From a candidate division WOR-3 bacterium (GTDB lineage Bacteria > Hydrothermota > Hydrothermia > Hydrothermales > JAJRUZ01), in assembly GCA_039804025.1 (NCBI GenBank), contig JBDRZP010000013.1:1-64000 (forward strand): DNA of 64,000 nt. The letters are read 5' to 3'. Position numbers and translations under genes: made by a program. Each line of letters begins with the position of its first letter. Position 1 is the stretch's first letter. A model generated the notes under the pieces. The model did not search any database. It was given only the letters and a program-made list of their open reading frames with translations, and had not been told where the DNA came from. Positions 18,558 through 26,611 of this stretch are shown one piece after another.

Positions 18558-18619
18558 TTCAAACCTCCTTTTTCAATTTACAAAAATGCAATTTCTATTC
18601 CAAATAAAAATAAGAAAAA

Positions 18620-18649
18620 TTGCACATAATAAGTTCAAAAGGGTATAAT
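18620..18649 (+). promoter_or_regulatory. Sigma-70-type promoter for tRNA-Leu and ferredoxin
   Basis: The -35 box TTGCAC (18620-18625) and -10 box TATAAT (18644-18649) are separated by 18 bp. The -10 box ends 16 nt before the tRNA 5' end. No second promoter fits in the 18 nt between tRNA and ferredoxin gene, so both are probably on one transcript. Confidence 0.7.
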
Positions 18650-18665
18650 TTTTATTCAAAAAATA

Positions 18666-18749
18666 GCCGGAGTGGCGGAACGGAAGACGCGGCGGACTCA
18701 AAATCCGCTCTCCGTTAAGGAGGTGAGGGTTCAAATCCCTCCTCCGGCA
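18666..18749 (+). tRNA. tRNA-Leu (anticodon CAA)
   Basis: This is an 84-nt cloverleaf. The acceptor GCCGGAG pairs with CTCCGGC, with discriminator A at 18749. The anticodon stem GCGGA/TCCGC encloses the loop CTCAAAA (anticodon CAA). A long variable arm (CTCTCCGTTAAGGAGGT) marks a class II tRNA, and the T-arm is GAGGGTTCAAATCCCTC. CCA is not encoded. The ferredoxin ATG follows after 18 nt. Confidence 0.95.
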
Positions 18750-18767
18750 TGAAATAAGGAGGGAATA

Positions 18768-19037
18768 ATGGCATATATTATTTGCGAACCCTGTATTGGA
18801 GTTAAGGATACAGCTTGTGTAGAAGTTTGCCCGGTGGATTGCATACATCCAAGAAAAGATGAACCAGAATACGAAAGCTCAGATCAGCTTTATATAAATC
18901 CACAGGTTTGTATTGATTGCGGAGCCTGTGAATCAGTCTGTCCGGTTCAAGCGATCTATGCGGAAGATGCTGTTCCAGAAAAGTGGAAGAGCTTTATTAA
19001 AAAGAATTACGAACATTACGGTTTAACTGCTCCTTAA
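18768..19037 (+). CDS. Ferredoxin with two Fe-S cluster motifs
   Basis: This 89-residue electron carrier has two cluster-binding segments: CEPCIGVKDTACVEVCP (residues 6-22) and CIDCGACESVCP (about 48-59). It resembles Thermus/actinobacterial-type 7Fe or 8Fe ferredoxins (FdxA-like), with an extended C-terminal helix (PEKWKSFIKKN). It can accept electrons from the kor and por oxidoreductases encoded just downstream on the other strand. AAGGAGG lies before the ATG. It is probably expressed by read-through from tRNA-Leu. Confidence 0.92.
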   Translation: MAYIICEPCIGVKDTACVEVCPVDCIHPRKDEPEYESSDQLYINPQVCIDCGACESVCPVQAIYAEDAVPEKWKSFIKKNYEHYGLTAP

Positions 19038-19060
19038 AATAGTATTTTTTTAAATTTTTA

Positions 19061-19086
19061 AAGGGGGGTAAAATCCCCCCTTTTTT
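19061..19086. terminator. Bidirectional Rho-independent terminator
   Basis: A hairpin of AAGGGGGG and CCCCCCTT around the loop TAAAAT is followed by a T run to the right and preceded by T-rich sequence to the left. It separates the convergent ferredoxin and korB genes and can work on both strands. It overlaps the korB stop codon region. Confidence 0.85.
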
Positions 19087-19975
19087 ATTTTTTGTTTTCT
19101 ATCAACTTTAAAAGTTCTTCCTTTGAAAGCATTTTTTGTGTTTTAAATTCTTCCACTATTGAGTAATCTTCTTTTCCAAAGATATCCAATTCATAATGCT
19201 TTTTCTCTTCAACATAAAAAATTCCAACAGGAATCTTACCTTTTCTCCATGTTTCCATAATTTTAGCAATGGCCTCTTCTCTCCTTGCAAATGGTCCATT
19301 TAATAACTCTATATTTTCCCTGAAATAATCATAAGAATATTCTTCATTAAAAGTAACACAAGGAGAAAGTACATCAATATGGGAAAAGCCTTTATGTTTT
19401 ATACCTTCTTTTAAATATTCCTTTAAATTTTTTGTATCACCTGAAAAACCCCTTGCTACAAATGTTGCACCTGCTGAAAGAGATATTAAACAGGGCTCTA
19501 TAGGATTATCCTTTGAACCATAAGGAGTTGTCCCTTTTACAAAACCGTAAGGAGAGGTAGGTGCAACTTGGCCTTTAGTTAGAGCGTAAATTTCATTATT
19601 CATAACAATATAAGTAAGGTTTATATTCCTCCTTGCGGCATGCATAAAGTGGTTACCACCTATTCCGTAACCATCACCGTCTCCACCTGTAACTATTACA
19701 TTTAATTTCTGATTTGCAAGTTTAACTCCGGTAGCAACAGGAAGAAGTCTTCCATGGATTGTATGGAAGGCATTGGTATTTATATAATCAGGAAATTTTG
19801 AAGAACAGCCAATTCCACTTATAACTGCTGCATCATAAGGTGAAATTCCAAGTTCAAAAAGTGCTTGTTTTAAAGCAGCAAGAACTCCAAAATCACCACA
19901 ACCAGGGCACCAAGTACTCTTTTTACCCTCATAAGCCTTAACTGAAGTTATCTCAAAGTTTAAAAGTTTTTCCAT
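19085..19975 (-). CDS. korB: 2-oxoacid:ferredoxin oxidoreductase, beta subunit (KorB-like)
   Basis: This TPP-binding subunit works with the upstream gamma-alpha fusion to oxidise 2-oxoglutarate (or another 2-oxoacid) with CoA and ferredoxin. Cluster cysteines are seen in TWCPGCGDFG, GIGCSSKFPDY and LSPCVTFNE. The TPP/Mg motif is GGDGDGYGIGGNHFMHAARR, and NNEIYALTKGQVAPTSPYG is typical of KorB. The length is 296 residues. A single base separates it from the upstream subunit. Substrate assignment to 2-oxoglutarate is by similarity and not certain. Confidence 0.9.
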   Translation of the reverse strand: MEKLLNFEITSVKAYEGKKSTWCPGCGDFGVLAALKQALFELGISPYDAAVISGIGCSSKFPDYINTNAFHTIHGRLLPVATGVKLANQKLNVIVTGGDGDGYGIGGNHFMHAARRNINLTYIVMNNEIYALTKGQVAPTSPYGFVKGTTPYGSKDNPIEPCLISLSAGATFVARGFSGDTKNLKEYLKEGIKHKGFSHIDVLSPCVTFNEEYSYDYFRENIELLNGPFARREEAIAKIMETWRKGKIPVGIFYVEEKKHYELDIFGKEDYSIVEEFKTQKMLSKEELLKLIENKK

Positions 19976-19976
19976 C

Positions 19977-21728
19977 TTAATTCTCCTTTTTTAGAATTTT
20001 TTTAACTTCACTTATTATCTCAGAGGGTTTAAAAGGAAAACCTGAATATTTTTTAATTGAATAAACATTTTGCTTTCTCCCCCATATCCTTGAAAGATAG
20101 TTTTTTAGCTGTGAAAATGAATTTAATTCACATATAAAAACATTTTTGTTATAGGTTAAAGAGTAAATATAGTCTTCATGAAGTGGCATAAGGGTTCTTA
20201 TTCTGAGATATGACATTTCTATACCTTCATTTTTAAGTCTAATAAGAGATTCTCTCATTGGTCCAAGTGATGAACCAATACCAATCAGTATATTTGGTGC
20301 GTTTTTATTGCCATAGAATTCAGGTTCAGGAACATCTTCAATAATTCTTTCAAGTTTTTTTAACCTTTTTTGAACCATTTGAACCCTGTATTCATTCTCC
20401 TCATCTATGAATCCATCAGGTGTTTTTTCATTGGAATTATATCTAACTATAACCCCTTTTGTTCCTGGAATAGCCCGTGGAGAAATCCCATCCTCAGTTA
20501 ATTCGTATCTTTCATAAACTTTACCAGCTTTAACATACTCGAAAACTTCTTCTTCACTTAAAATTTTCCCTCTTTCCCACTTTAAATTACCATCATAGGG
20601 AATATCATCAATTGTCTGCTGATTCTGGGAAACTGCCTGTTCTGATAACACAATAACAGGAATTTGATATTTTTCTGCAATGTTAAAAGCCCTGAAAGTA
20701 AATTCAAAACTTTCTTCAGGAGTGGATGGAACAAGTACAGCTCTTGAGACATCACCGTGCCCTGCAAAAAGAATATGATTTATATCTTCCTGACCAGTTT
20801 TTGTTGGCAATCCTGTTGATGGACCTCCTCTCTGAGCATGATAAATAACAAGAGGAACTTCTGCCATTGAAGCAAGGGAAATCGCCTCAGTTTTGAGATC
20901 CATCCCTGGACCGCTTGTTGAAGTCATAGCTCTCAATCCAGCAAAGGATGCACCAATAGCCATATTAATTGAGGCTATTTCATCTTCACACTGAATTGTA
21001 ATTCCTCCGAATTTTGGCATGTATTTTGCGAGAAATTCAAAAACCTCTGTAGAAGGAGTTATAGGGTATGCAGCAAAAAATCTGCATCCAGCAGCAATAG
21101 CACCAAGAGCTACTGCTTCATTTCCAGATAAATAATATCTTCCTGGATCAATAGATTTTTCAATTTCATATCTCTTTTTCAAAAGATTTTTAGCAAGGGA
21201 ATAACCCTCTTCTAAGGCTTTCATATTATTTTCTATGATTTCACCACTTCTCCCTTTTAAATAGAACATAATAGAGTTTTTAATTTCCTCAGGTTCAATA
21301 TTGAAAACATAACCCAGAAATCCAAGTGCTATTATATTCTTAAAAATTTCCTTTTTAAACATTTCCCTTGCTTTTTTTCTCAAAGGAAGAGGATATAAAT
21401 AAACATCATCTCTTCCAAGATTTTCGGATTTAAACTCCTCATCTATTATAATAACACCTTCAATTCTTATATCTTTTAAGTGACTATATACTGCCTTTGG
21501 TTCGAGTGCAATAAGTGCGTCTATATAATCATTCCAGGAAAAAATTCTTTCCACATTTGCCCTTATAGTTAAACTTGTAGGTAAACCCCGTATGTTAGAA
21601 GGGAAATCTCTTACAGAAACTGTGTAAAGTCCCCTTCTTTTTAAAGCATAGGCAAGGACTTCCCCTGCTAAAAGGGAGCCATCACCTGCAAGTCCTGCAA
21701 TTCTAACTGAAAAATCCTTTAATTTCAT
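19977..21728 (-). CDS. korA: 2-oxoacid:ferredoxin oxidoreductase, fused gamma-alpha subunit (KorA-like)
   Basis: This 583-residue fusion has the gamma domain at about 1-185 (IAGLAGDGSLLAGEVLAYAL, RGLPTSLTIR) and the alpha (pyrimidine-binding) domain from about 195. The latter shows LSGNEAVALGAIAAGCRFFA, YPITPSTEVFEFL, MTSTSGPGMDLKTEAISLAS and AQRGGPSTGLPTKTGQEDI. The fused arrangement is typical of KorA proteins in many anaerobes. It supplies reduced ferredoxin with korB. A clear promoter lies 39 nt upstream of the ATG, and AGGAGG precedes it. Confidence 0.92.
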   Translation of the reverse strand: MKLKDFSVRIAGLAGDGSLLAGEVLAYALKRRGLYTVSVRDFPSNIRGLPTSLTIRANVERIFSWNDYIDALIALEPKAVYSHLKDIRIEGVIIIDEEFKSENLGRDDVYLYPLPLRKKAREMFKKEIFKNIIALGFLGYVFNIEPEEIKNSIMFYLKGRSGEIIENNMKALEEGYSLAKNLLKKRYEIEKSIDPGRYYLSGNEAVALGAIAAGCRFFAAYPITPSTEVFEFLAKYMPKFGGITIQCEDEIASINMAIGASFAGLRAMTSTSGPGMDLKTEAISLASMAEVPLVIYHAQRGGPSTGLPTKTGQEDINHILFAGHGDVSRAVLVPSTPEESFEFTFRAFNIAEKYQIPVIVLSEQAVSQNQQTIDDIPYDGNLKWERGKILSEEEVFEYVKAGKVYERYELTEDGISPRAIPGTKGVIVRYNSNEKTPDGFIDEENEYRVQMVQKRLKKLERIIEDVPEPEFYGNKNAPNILIGIGSSLGPMRESLIRLKNEGIEMSYLRIRTLMPLHEDYIYSLTYNKNVFICELNSFSQLKNYLSRIWGRKQNVYSIKKYSGFPFKPSEIISEVKKILKKEN

Positions 21729-21766
21729 ACATACCTCCTTTTAAATTTATTTTGCTTTTAAAAGAA

Positions 21767-21795
21767 AATATAACAGTAACTTAATAAAATTTCAA
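21767..21795 (-). promoter_or_regulatory. Promoter of the kor operon
   Basis: On the minus strand TTGAAA (21790-21795) and TATATT (21767-21772) are separated by 17 bp, followed by a leader of about 30 nt with an AGGAGG ribosome site. It fits the consensus seen at the tRNA genes. Confidence 0.65.
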
Positions 21796-21990
21796 ATAAT
21801 TTTTAAAATTTATTCCAGTTTAATTTTAGAAAATTTCTGGTTCTAAAGTAGAACTTTCCTATTTTATTTAACTTTATATCTTTGATTTTATATTAAAAAA
21901 GGCACTTTAATCCTACTCATCAGCCTTTATTAGTATACTTAAAATTGTTAGTGATTTTGTAAAATACCATAACATTTCAGTCTATGAGGA

Positions 21991-23028
21991 TTATTCAGGT
22001 TTTCTTATTTCCCACTTTAATTCCTTAATTTTCTTTACAGTCAATTCATCAAAAATATATACGATTTCAGGATTATTTATTTTTTTGGCCGCTTCCTGAT
22101 ATTTTAATAAAAACAATTTAGGTTTTCTCGCGCAATTTTTAAGTTCAGTTATTCCAAATTGTTCTTTAATAATGTGTGCCATTACTTTTCCAACATCGTG
22201 CGCCGTTGGATTATCTATAGTTTTCTTTAAATTATCAAATTTTTTCTTTTGATTACTTTTAAATGCGATCTTGAGAATAAAATCAAATCTCATTAAATAA
22301 GCGTTAGCAAACTCAATTTCCCGTTCATTTATAGATGGATCTGAAATAGCTGTTGCTATACCTTCATCAACTAAATAATAGAGTATTTTATTTAATGTTT
22401 CATAAGTTGAATCTACAATAGTTTCATAAGGTAGTCTTAAGGTGAAACAATGATATAATTCATGTGCAAGCCATAAATATGTAGATTCATTATTGGATGC
22501 ATATAATATTTCAATTCCTGCATAGTTTCCTTTTACTACACCCTGAGCAAGACCAACAACAAAGTATATTGTTATATCTATATCTATATTTTCTTCCGGA
22601 ATGTATTTTAAAGTAATTCGTTTAATTGAATCTACATCAAAGTTATTTTTTAATTCGATTATTTTTTGATGCAAAATTTCTGGATTTGATTTACCATTTT
22701 TAATACATTCAATCATATAAGAAATCATTTGTCCACAAAAATCATCAGTTTTATATTTTTTATCTAAATCGTAATTTAATAGTGCATGATAGAATATGTT
22801 TTTTAAATCAACCATATTAAGTCTTAAACCGGACTTAGTCCATTCACACATTTTTTGATATGGTTCTGTTGATAATAATCTGTTTATTTTCGAAGTATCA
22901 ATAGAATCTGATTGAACCAATTTCAAAAATTCTTCAGCACCAGAAAAATTTAATCTTAATCTTATATTTTGCGATATAAGTATGTTTGGAATAAGGAAAA
23001 TTAAAACAATAATAAACTTTGTATTCAT
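21991..23028 (-). CDS. Putative secreted zinc metallopeptidase (DUF5700-like)
   Basis: The protein has 345 residues from the ATG at 23028, which begins a good signal peptide (NTKFIIVLIFLIPNILISQ); an in-frame start 14 codons earlier lacks this feature. The zinc-protease motif is LAHELYHCF (HExxH) in the middle of the protein. Downstream, LVDEGIATAISDP may supply the third ligand Glu. The family assignment is from memory of HExxH proteins of this size. It interrupts the kor/por neighbourhood, is flanked by non-coding sequence on both sides, and uses more NCG codons than its neighbours, so it may be a later insertion. Confidence 0.6.
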   Translation of the reverse strand: MNTKFIIVLIFLIPNILISQNIRLRLNFSGAEEFLKLVQSDSIDTSKINRLLSTEPYQKMCEWTKSGLRLNMVDLKNIFYHALLNYDLDKKYKTDDFCGQMISYMIECIKNGKSNPEILHQKIIELKNNFDVDSIKRITLKYIPEENIDIDITIYFVVGLAQGVVKGNYAGIEILYASNNESTYLWLAHELYHCFTLRLPYETIVDSTYETLNKILYYLVDEGIATAISDPSINEREIEFANAYLMRFDFILKIAFKSNQKKKFDNLKKTIDNPTAHDVGKVMAHIIKEQFGITELKNCARKPKLFLLKYQEAAKKINNPEIVYIFDELTVKKIKELKWEIRKPE

Positions 23029-23114
23029 AGTTTTAAATTTTATTCCACCATTTTGGATTAAGTCACACAATACGCAAGCCCCTGTTCAAAATTTTTCTAT
23101 GAAACCTTATAATT

Positions 23115-24053
23115 TTAGAAAATTTTTTGTCCATCAAGTCTTAAAAGTCTCTCCCATTCTTCATCAACTCTTTTTTGAATTTCCTCAATTAAATCCTCTC
23201 TATTTTTCAAATGGCTGAATCTCTCTTGTTTTAAAAGCCATTCCTTAACAGGCAATTTTTCTTTAGGTTTATAATTTACTTTATAAACACCATGATCAAT
23301 TTCATATAATGGCCAGAAACATGTTTCAACAGCTAAGAGGGCAAGTTCCACTGTTTCACTTTCATTATAACCCCAACCTGGCACACAGGGTGAAAGAACA
23401 GCAATAAATTTTGGACCCTCAATTTCAAAGGCTCTTCTCACTTTCCTTATCAAATCCCCAAAATGTGAAGGTGACGCCTGAGCCACATAGGGGATTTCAT
23501 GGGAAGCAATAATTTCTATTATATCTTTTCTATGCTGCATTTTACCAGACATTTTCTTGCCTGGAGGAGAAGTGGTTGTATTTGCACCAAAGGGTGTTGC
23601 TGAAGACCTCTGAACACCAGTATTCATATAAGCCTGATTATCATATAGAACATAAAGAAAATTATGACCCCTTTCAATAGCCCCTGAAAGTGCCTGTAAA
23701 CCTATATCATAAGTTCCACCATCCCCACCAAAAACAATAAAATTTATTTTTTCATCCTCAGGTATCAATCCTTTCCTTCTTAAAACCTTATAAGCAGATT
23801 CAACACCTGATATAACAGCAGCTGCATTTTCAAAGGCTACATGAATCCAGGGCACATTCCATGCTGAATATGGATATATTGTTGAAACAACCTCAAGACA
23901 GCCTGTAGCATTAGATATCACAACAGGATAATCAGATGAAGCAACAACCATTTTTATAATTGAAGGAAAGGCACAACCACTACATGCTCTGTGCCCTGAG
24001 GTTAAACCTGTATTCCTCTCAGAAAGCTCTTTTAAGGAAAGTATCTTTTTCAT
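23115..24053 (-). CDS. porB: Pyruvate (or 2-ketoisovalerate):ferredoxin oxidoreductase, beta subunit
   Basis: This 312-residue TPP-binding subunit contains cluster cysteines in HRACSGCAFPS, NATGCLEV and LSPCVPGWGYNE. The TPP/Mg motif is VFGGDGGTYDIGLQALSGA, followed by LYDNQAYMNTGVQRSSATP; all are canonical for PorB. It completes the four-subunit porCDAB operon and makes acetyl-CoA plus reduced ferredoxin from pyruvate, or acts on branched-chain 2-oxoacids. It starts 10 nt after the porA stop, behind AGGAGG. Confidence 0.92.
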   Translation of the reverse strand: MKKILSLKELSERNTGLTSGHRACSGCAFPSIIKMVVASSDYPVVISNATGCLEVVSTIYPYSAWNVPWIHVAFENAAAVISGVESAYKVLRRKGLIPEDEKINFIVFGGDGGTYDIGLQALSGAIERGHNFLYVLYDNQAYMNTGVQRSSATPFGANTTTSPPGKKMSGKMQHRKDIIEIIASHEIPYVAQASPSHFGDLIRKVRRAFEIEGPKFIAVLSPCVPGWGYNESETVELALLAVETCFWPLYEIDHGVYKVNYKPKEKLPVKEWLLKQERFSHLKNREDLIEEIQKRVDEEWERLLRLDGQKIF

Positions 24054-24063
24054 TTTTTTCCTC

Positions 24064-25254
24064 CTATTCCCTTAATCCTATGTATATAAACTCTTCCTCT
24101 ATCTTGTTCTCTTTTTTTATCTTCTTCAAAATATCAAAAACTTTAAAGGCATCATCTAAGCTGAATTCCCTCCCACCGAGCCCAAACATAAAACTCTGAA
24201 TTACAGGTTTTTTTATGGCAGGATACAATGCAGCTTTTACCTCTATTGAAACAGGACCTCCCATTGTACTGAAGGTCTCAGCTCTATCCATCACTCCAGC
24301 TACTTTTACATTTTCAAGCTTTTTTCTTAAAATTTCATAAGGGAAAGGTCTTGTAATCTTAAGTTTTAAAATACCTACCCTTTCACCTTTTTCTCTTAAT
24401 AAATCCACTGCTTCTTTAAGTGTCCCAGCAGCTGAAGACATCGCAATTACTGCTATTTCAGCATCATCTAAAAAATACTCTTCAATAAAGGAAGGAATAT
24501 TTAGTTCAAATTTTCTATTATATTCCTCAAACACTTCATCTATAATTTTCTTAGATTTTAAAATTGCCTCAAGTTGTGATCTTTTATGCTCCATATAATA
24601 ATCATAAAGGGCAAGGGGGCCAACAGTAATTGGATTTTTCACATCTAAAATAGAATATAGAGGCTCTCTTTTTCCTAAAAATTCTCTAACTTCTTCATCT
24701 TCAAGAAGTAAAACATTTTCCATTCCATGAGTAACTATAAAACCATCCATCGTCACCATACATGGAAGATTTACCTTTTCAGAAATTTTTACAGCGTTAA
24801 TAATAGTATGGTAAACTTCATTGGCATTCTCACAGTAAATCTGTATCCAGCCGGAATCTCTTGAACCCATAGTATCAGAATGATCACAATGGATATTTAT
24901 GGGGCCAGAAAGAGCTCTATTACCAACTATCATAACAATAGGTAATCTTAAAGAAGAAGCTATATAAAGAATTTCATGCATCAGGGCAAGACCCTGGGAA
25001 CTTGTTGCAGTCATTACCCTTGCACCCGACGCAGAAGCTCCTATACAAACAGAGATAGCAGAATGTTCTGATTCAACAGGAATAAATTCTGTGTCAACTT
25101 CCCCATCTGCTACATATTTTGAAAAAATCTGTATTATTTCTGTTGAAGGTGTAATTGGATAAGCGGCTACTACATCAGGATTTATCTGTTTCATTGCATA
25201 AGCAGCTGCTTCATTTCCAGTCTTTGCAACTATTTTTTTTGTTTCTGTTTTCAT
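24064..25254 (-). CDS. porA: Pyruvate:ferredoxin oxidoreductase, alpha subunit
   Basis: This 396-residue pyrimidine-domain subunit carries KTGNEAAAYAMKQINPDVVA, YPITPSTEIIQIFSKYVADG, MTATSSQGLALMHEILYIAS, NIHCDHSDTMGSRDSGWIQI and a C-terminal transketolase-like domain ending in GGPVSIEVKAALYP. The start is the ATG at 25254 in an ATGA overlap with porD behind GGAGG; an in-frame start 20 codons earlier would lie inside porD. Pyruvate is the likely substrate, with branched-chain oxoacids as the alternative. Confidence 0.92.
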   Translation of the reverse strand: MKTETKKIVAKTGNEAAAYAMKQINPDVVAAYPITPSTEIIQIFSKYVADGEVDTEFIPVESEHSAISVCIGASASGARVMTATSSQGLALMHEILYIASSLRLPIVMIVGNRALSGPINIHCDHSDTMGSRDSGWIQIYCENANEVYHTIINAVKISEKVNLPCMVTMDGFIVTHGMENVLLLEDEEVREFLGKREPLYSILDVKNPITVGPLALYDYYMEHKRSQLEAILKSKKIIDEVFEEYNRKFELNIPSFIEEYFLDDAEIAVIAMSSAAGTLKEAVDLLREKGERVGILKLKITRPFPYEILRKKLENVKVAGVMDRAETFSTMGGPVSIEVKAALYPAIKKPVIQSFMFGLGGREFSLDDAFKVFDILKKIKKENKIEEEFIYIGLRE

Positions 25255-25532
25255 ATTTTTTCCTCCTTCATTAAAATAGCTTCTTTGGGGCATACCTTTG
25301 CACATATACCACAACCTTTACAATAATCCAAATCAAACTTATAAATCTTTCCATCTTTTACTTTAATAACAAAATCAGGACAATAAAGCCAGCAAAGTAA
25401 GCAATGAGTACACTTCTCTGAATCATAGAGAGGAGATTCCCTTTTCCATTCACCTGTTTTATATTCAAGGGATGTAGGAACATTTCTTATAACAGCTCCT
25501 TCTTCAAGCTCCCTCCAGGTTTTAAGTTTCAT
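25251..25532 (-). CDS. porD: Pyruvate:ferredoxin oxidoreductase, delta (ferredoxin) subunit
   Basis: This 93-residue 2[4Fe-4S] subunit has CTHCLLCWLYCP and CKGCGICAKVCP, with the N-terminal leader WRELEEGAVI typical of PorD/VorD. It passes electrons from the TPP/cluster subunit to soluble ferredoxin. It overlaps both neighbours by four bases (ATGA), which keeps the subunits coupled. Confidence 0.93.
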   Translation of the reverse strand: MKLKTWRELEEGAVIRNVPTSLEYKTGEWKRESPLYDSEKCTHCLLCWLYCPDFVIKVKDGKIYKFDLDYCKGCGICAKVCPKEAILMKEEKI

Positions 25533-26098
25533 CCCTTAACCTCCTTATAAGCCAATTTAATTGCCTCAATATTTTTATTTACTATACTCTCCTCATATTT
25601 ATTTTTTAACCTTTCTCTTACAAAATTAATAAATTCCTCAAGAGTTAAAAAACCAGTAATCTTTAAAAGTGCACCTAAAAGAGGTGCATTGGGCATCTCC
25701 CTACCAAAAATTTTTTTTGAAATACCTGTCGCATCAACGGTTTTAATTTCAGATTTTAAATTTAAACTTCTTTTTAGGTCTTCAGGTCTAACATTTGTAT
25801 TAATAAGAAGGATTGTATTATTTTTAATAAAATTTTTAAAATTTTCAGTCTTTAAAAGCCTTGGGTCAATTATAACAACAATATCAGGGTCCTTTATTCC
25901 ATAATGACCCTTTATCTCATATTCACTGATTCTCGTAAAAGCAAAAAGAGGAGCACCCCTTCTTTCAGGTCCATATTCTGGAAAAGCCTGGACAAATTTA
26001 CCTTTATGAACAAATGCTTCTCCAAAAAGCAAAGCAGCTGTTTTAACCCCCATTCCTCCTCTTCCAAACCAAACAATTTCAATTTTATTTTTTTTCAT
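25529..26098 (-). CDS. porC: Pyruvate:ferredoxin oxidoreductase, gamma subunit
   Basis: This 189-residue gamma subunit shows IVWFGRGGMGVKTAALLFGE, FPEYGPERRGAPLFAFTRIS, PDIVVIIDP, VDATGISKKIFGREMPNAPL and LLGALLKITGF, the normal series of family motifs. It is the first gene of the porCDAB operon, preceded by a strong GGAGGAGG ribosome site and a promoter at 26129-26158. Confidence 0.93.
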   Translation of the reverse strand: MKKNKIEIVWFGRGGMGVKTAALLFGEAFVHKGKFVQAFPEYGPERRGAPLFAFTRISEYEIKGHYGIKDPDIVVIIDPRLLKTENFKNFIKNNTILLINTNVRPEDLKRSLNLKSEIKTVDATGISKKIFGREMPNAPLLGALLKITGFLTLEEFINFVRERLKNKYEESIVNKNIEAIKLAYKEVKG

Positions 26099-26128
26099 AT
26101 TCCCTCCTCCTTATAAGATTTAAAATAA

Positions 26129-26158
26129 AATATAATCGCTCTTTTTATTAAAATTCAA
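26129..26158 (-). promoter_or_regulatory. Promoter of the por operon
   Basis: Minus-strand TTGAAT (26153-26158) and TATATT (26129-26134) are spaced by 18 bp, 30 nt before the porC ATG. It matches the kor and tRNA promoters. Confidence 0.65.
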
Positions 26159-26181
26159 ATAATTTATTTCTTCTATTTTAA

Positions 26182-26209
26182 TTGAATTTAAAAAAGAAAA
26201 AAATATAAA
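26182..26209 (+). promoter_or_regulatory. Promoter of the response regulator/EAL pair
   Basis: TTGAAT (26182-26187) and TATAAA (26204-26209; the shifted TAAAAT at 26206 would give 18 bp) are separated by 16 bp. It is back-to-back with the por promoter. AAAGGAGG lies before the ATG at 26231. Confidence 0.5.
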
Positions 26210-26230
26210 ATAATACAAAGGAGGTTTTTA

Positions 26231-26611
26231 ATGGATAAAAAAAGAATTTTAATAATTGATGATGAAGAAGATATGGTCTCTTTAGTGGAAGAGATCTTAA
26301 AGGATGAATATTCAGTGGAAAAAGCATATTCACCTTCTCAGGCAATTGAACTTTTGAATAAAGACAGTCAATTTGACCTTATTCTTCTTGATATAATATT
26401 ACCTGAAAAAGATGGCTGGGAATTATTCCGTGATTTCAAAAATCTTTTAAAAGAAAAGGATAAAGAAATTCCTGTTGTAATTTTTTCAATTTTAAAAGAA
26501 CCACAGGATATGCTTAAGGCAATTAAGGAAGGTGCTGTTGCTTATATTGTAAAACCTTTTGAACCTGAAGGTTTAAAGAATAGAATAAAAGAAATTTTTG
26601 AAAAATTATGA
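26231..26611 (+). CDS. Single-domain response regulator (CheY-like receiver)
   Basis: This 126-residue receiver domain has the acidic pair Asp10/Asp11, phosphoacceptor Asp54 (ILLDIILPEKDGWELF), the switch residue Ser86 (VVIFSIL) and Lys108 (AYIVKPF). All residues for phosphorylation are present. There is no output domain; the output is probably the EAL protein encoded immediately after with an ATGA overlap. No histidine kinase gene is nearby. Confidence 0.9.
   Translation: MDKKRILIIDDEEDMVSLVEEILKDEYSVEKAYSPSQAIELLNKDSQFDLILLDIILPEKDGWELFRDFKNLLKEKDKEIPVVIFSILKEPQDMLKAIKEGAVAYIVKPFEPEGLKNRIKEIFEKL

Noticed and set aside
18573-18848. Open frame of 91 codons on the minus strand across tRNA-Leu
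   Set aside because: It runs through the tRNA and the ferredoxin start; it is a chance frame with no ribosome site.
21836-21856. GTTCTA-AAG-TAGAAC dyad as a Rho-independent terminator
   Set aside because: The stem is only six or seven AT-rich pairs and no T run follows on either strand.
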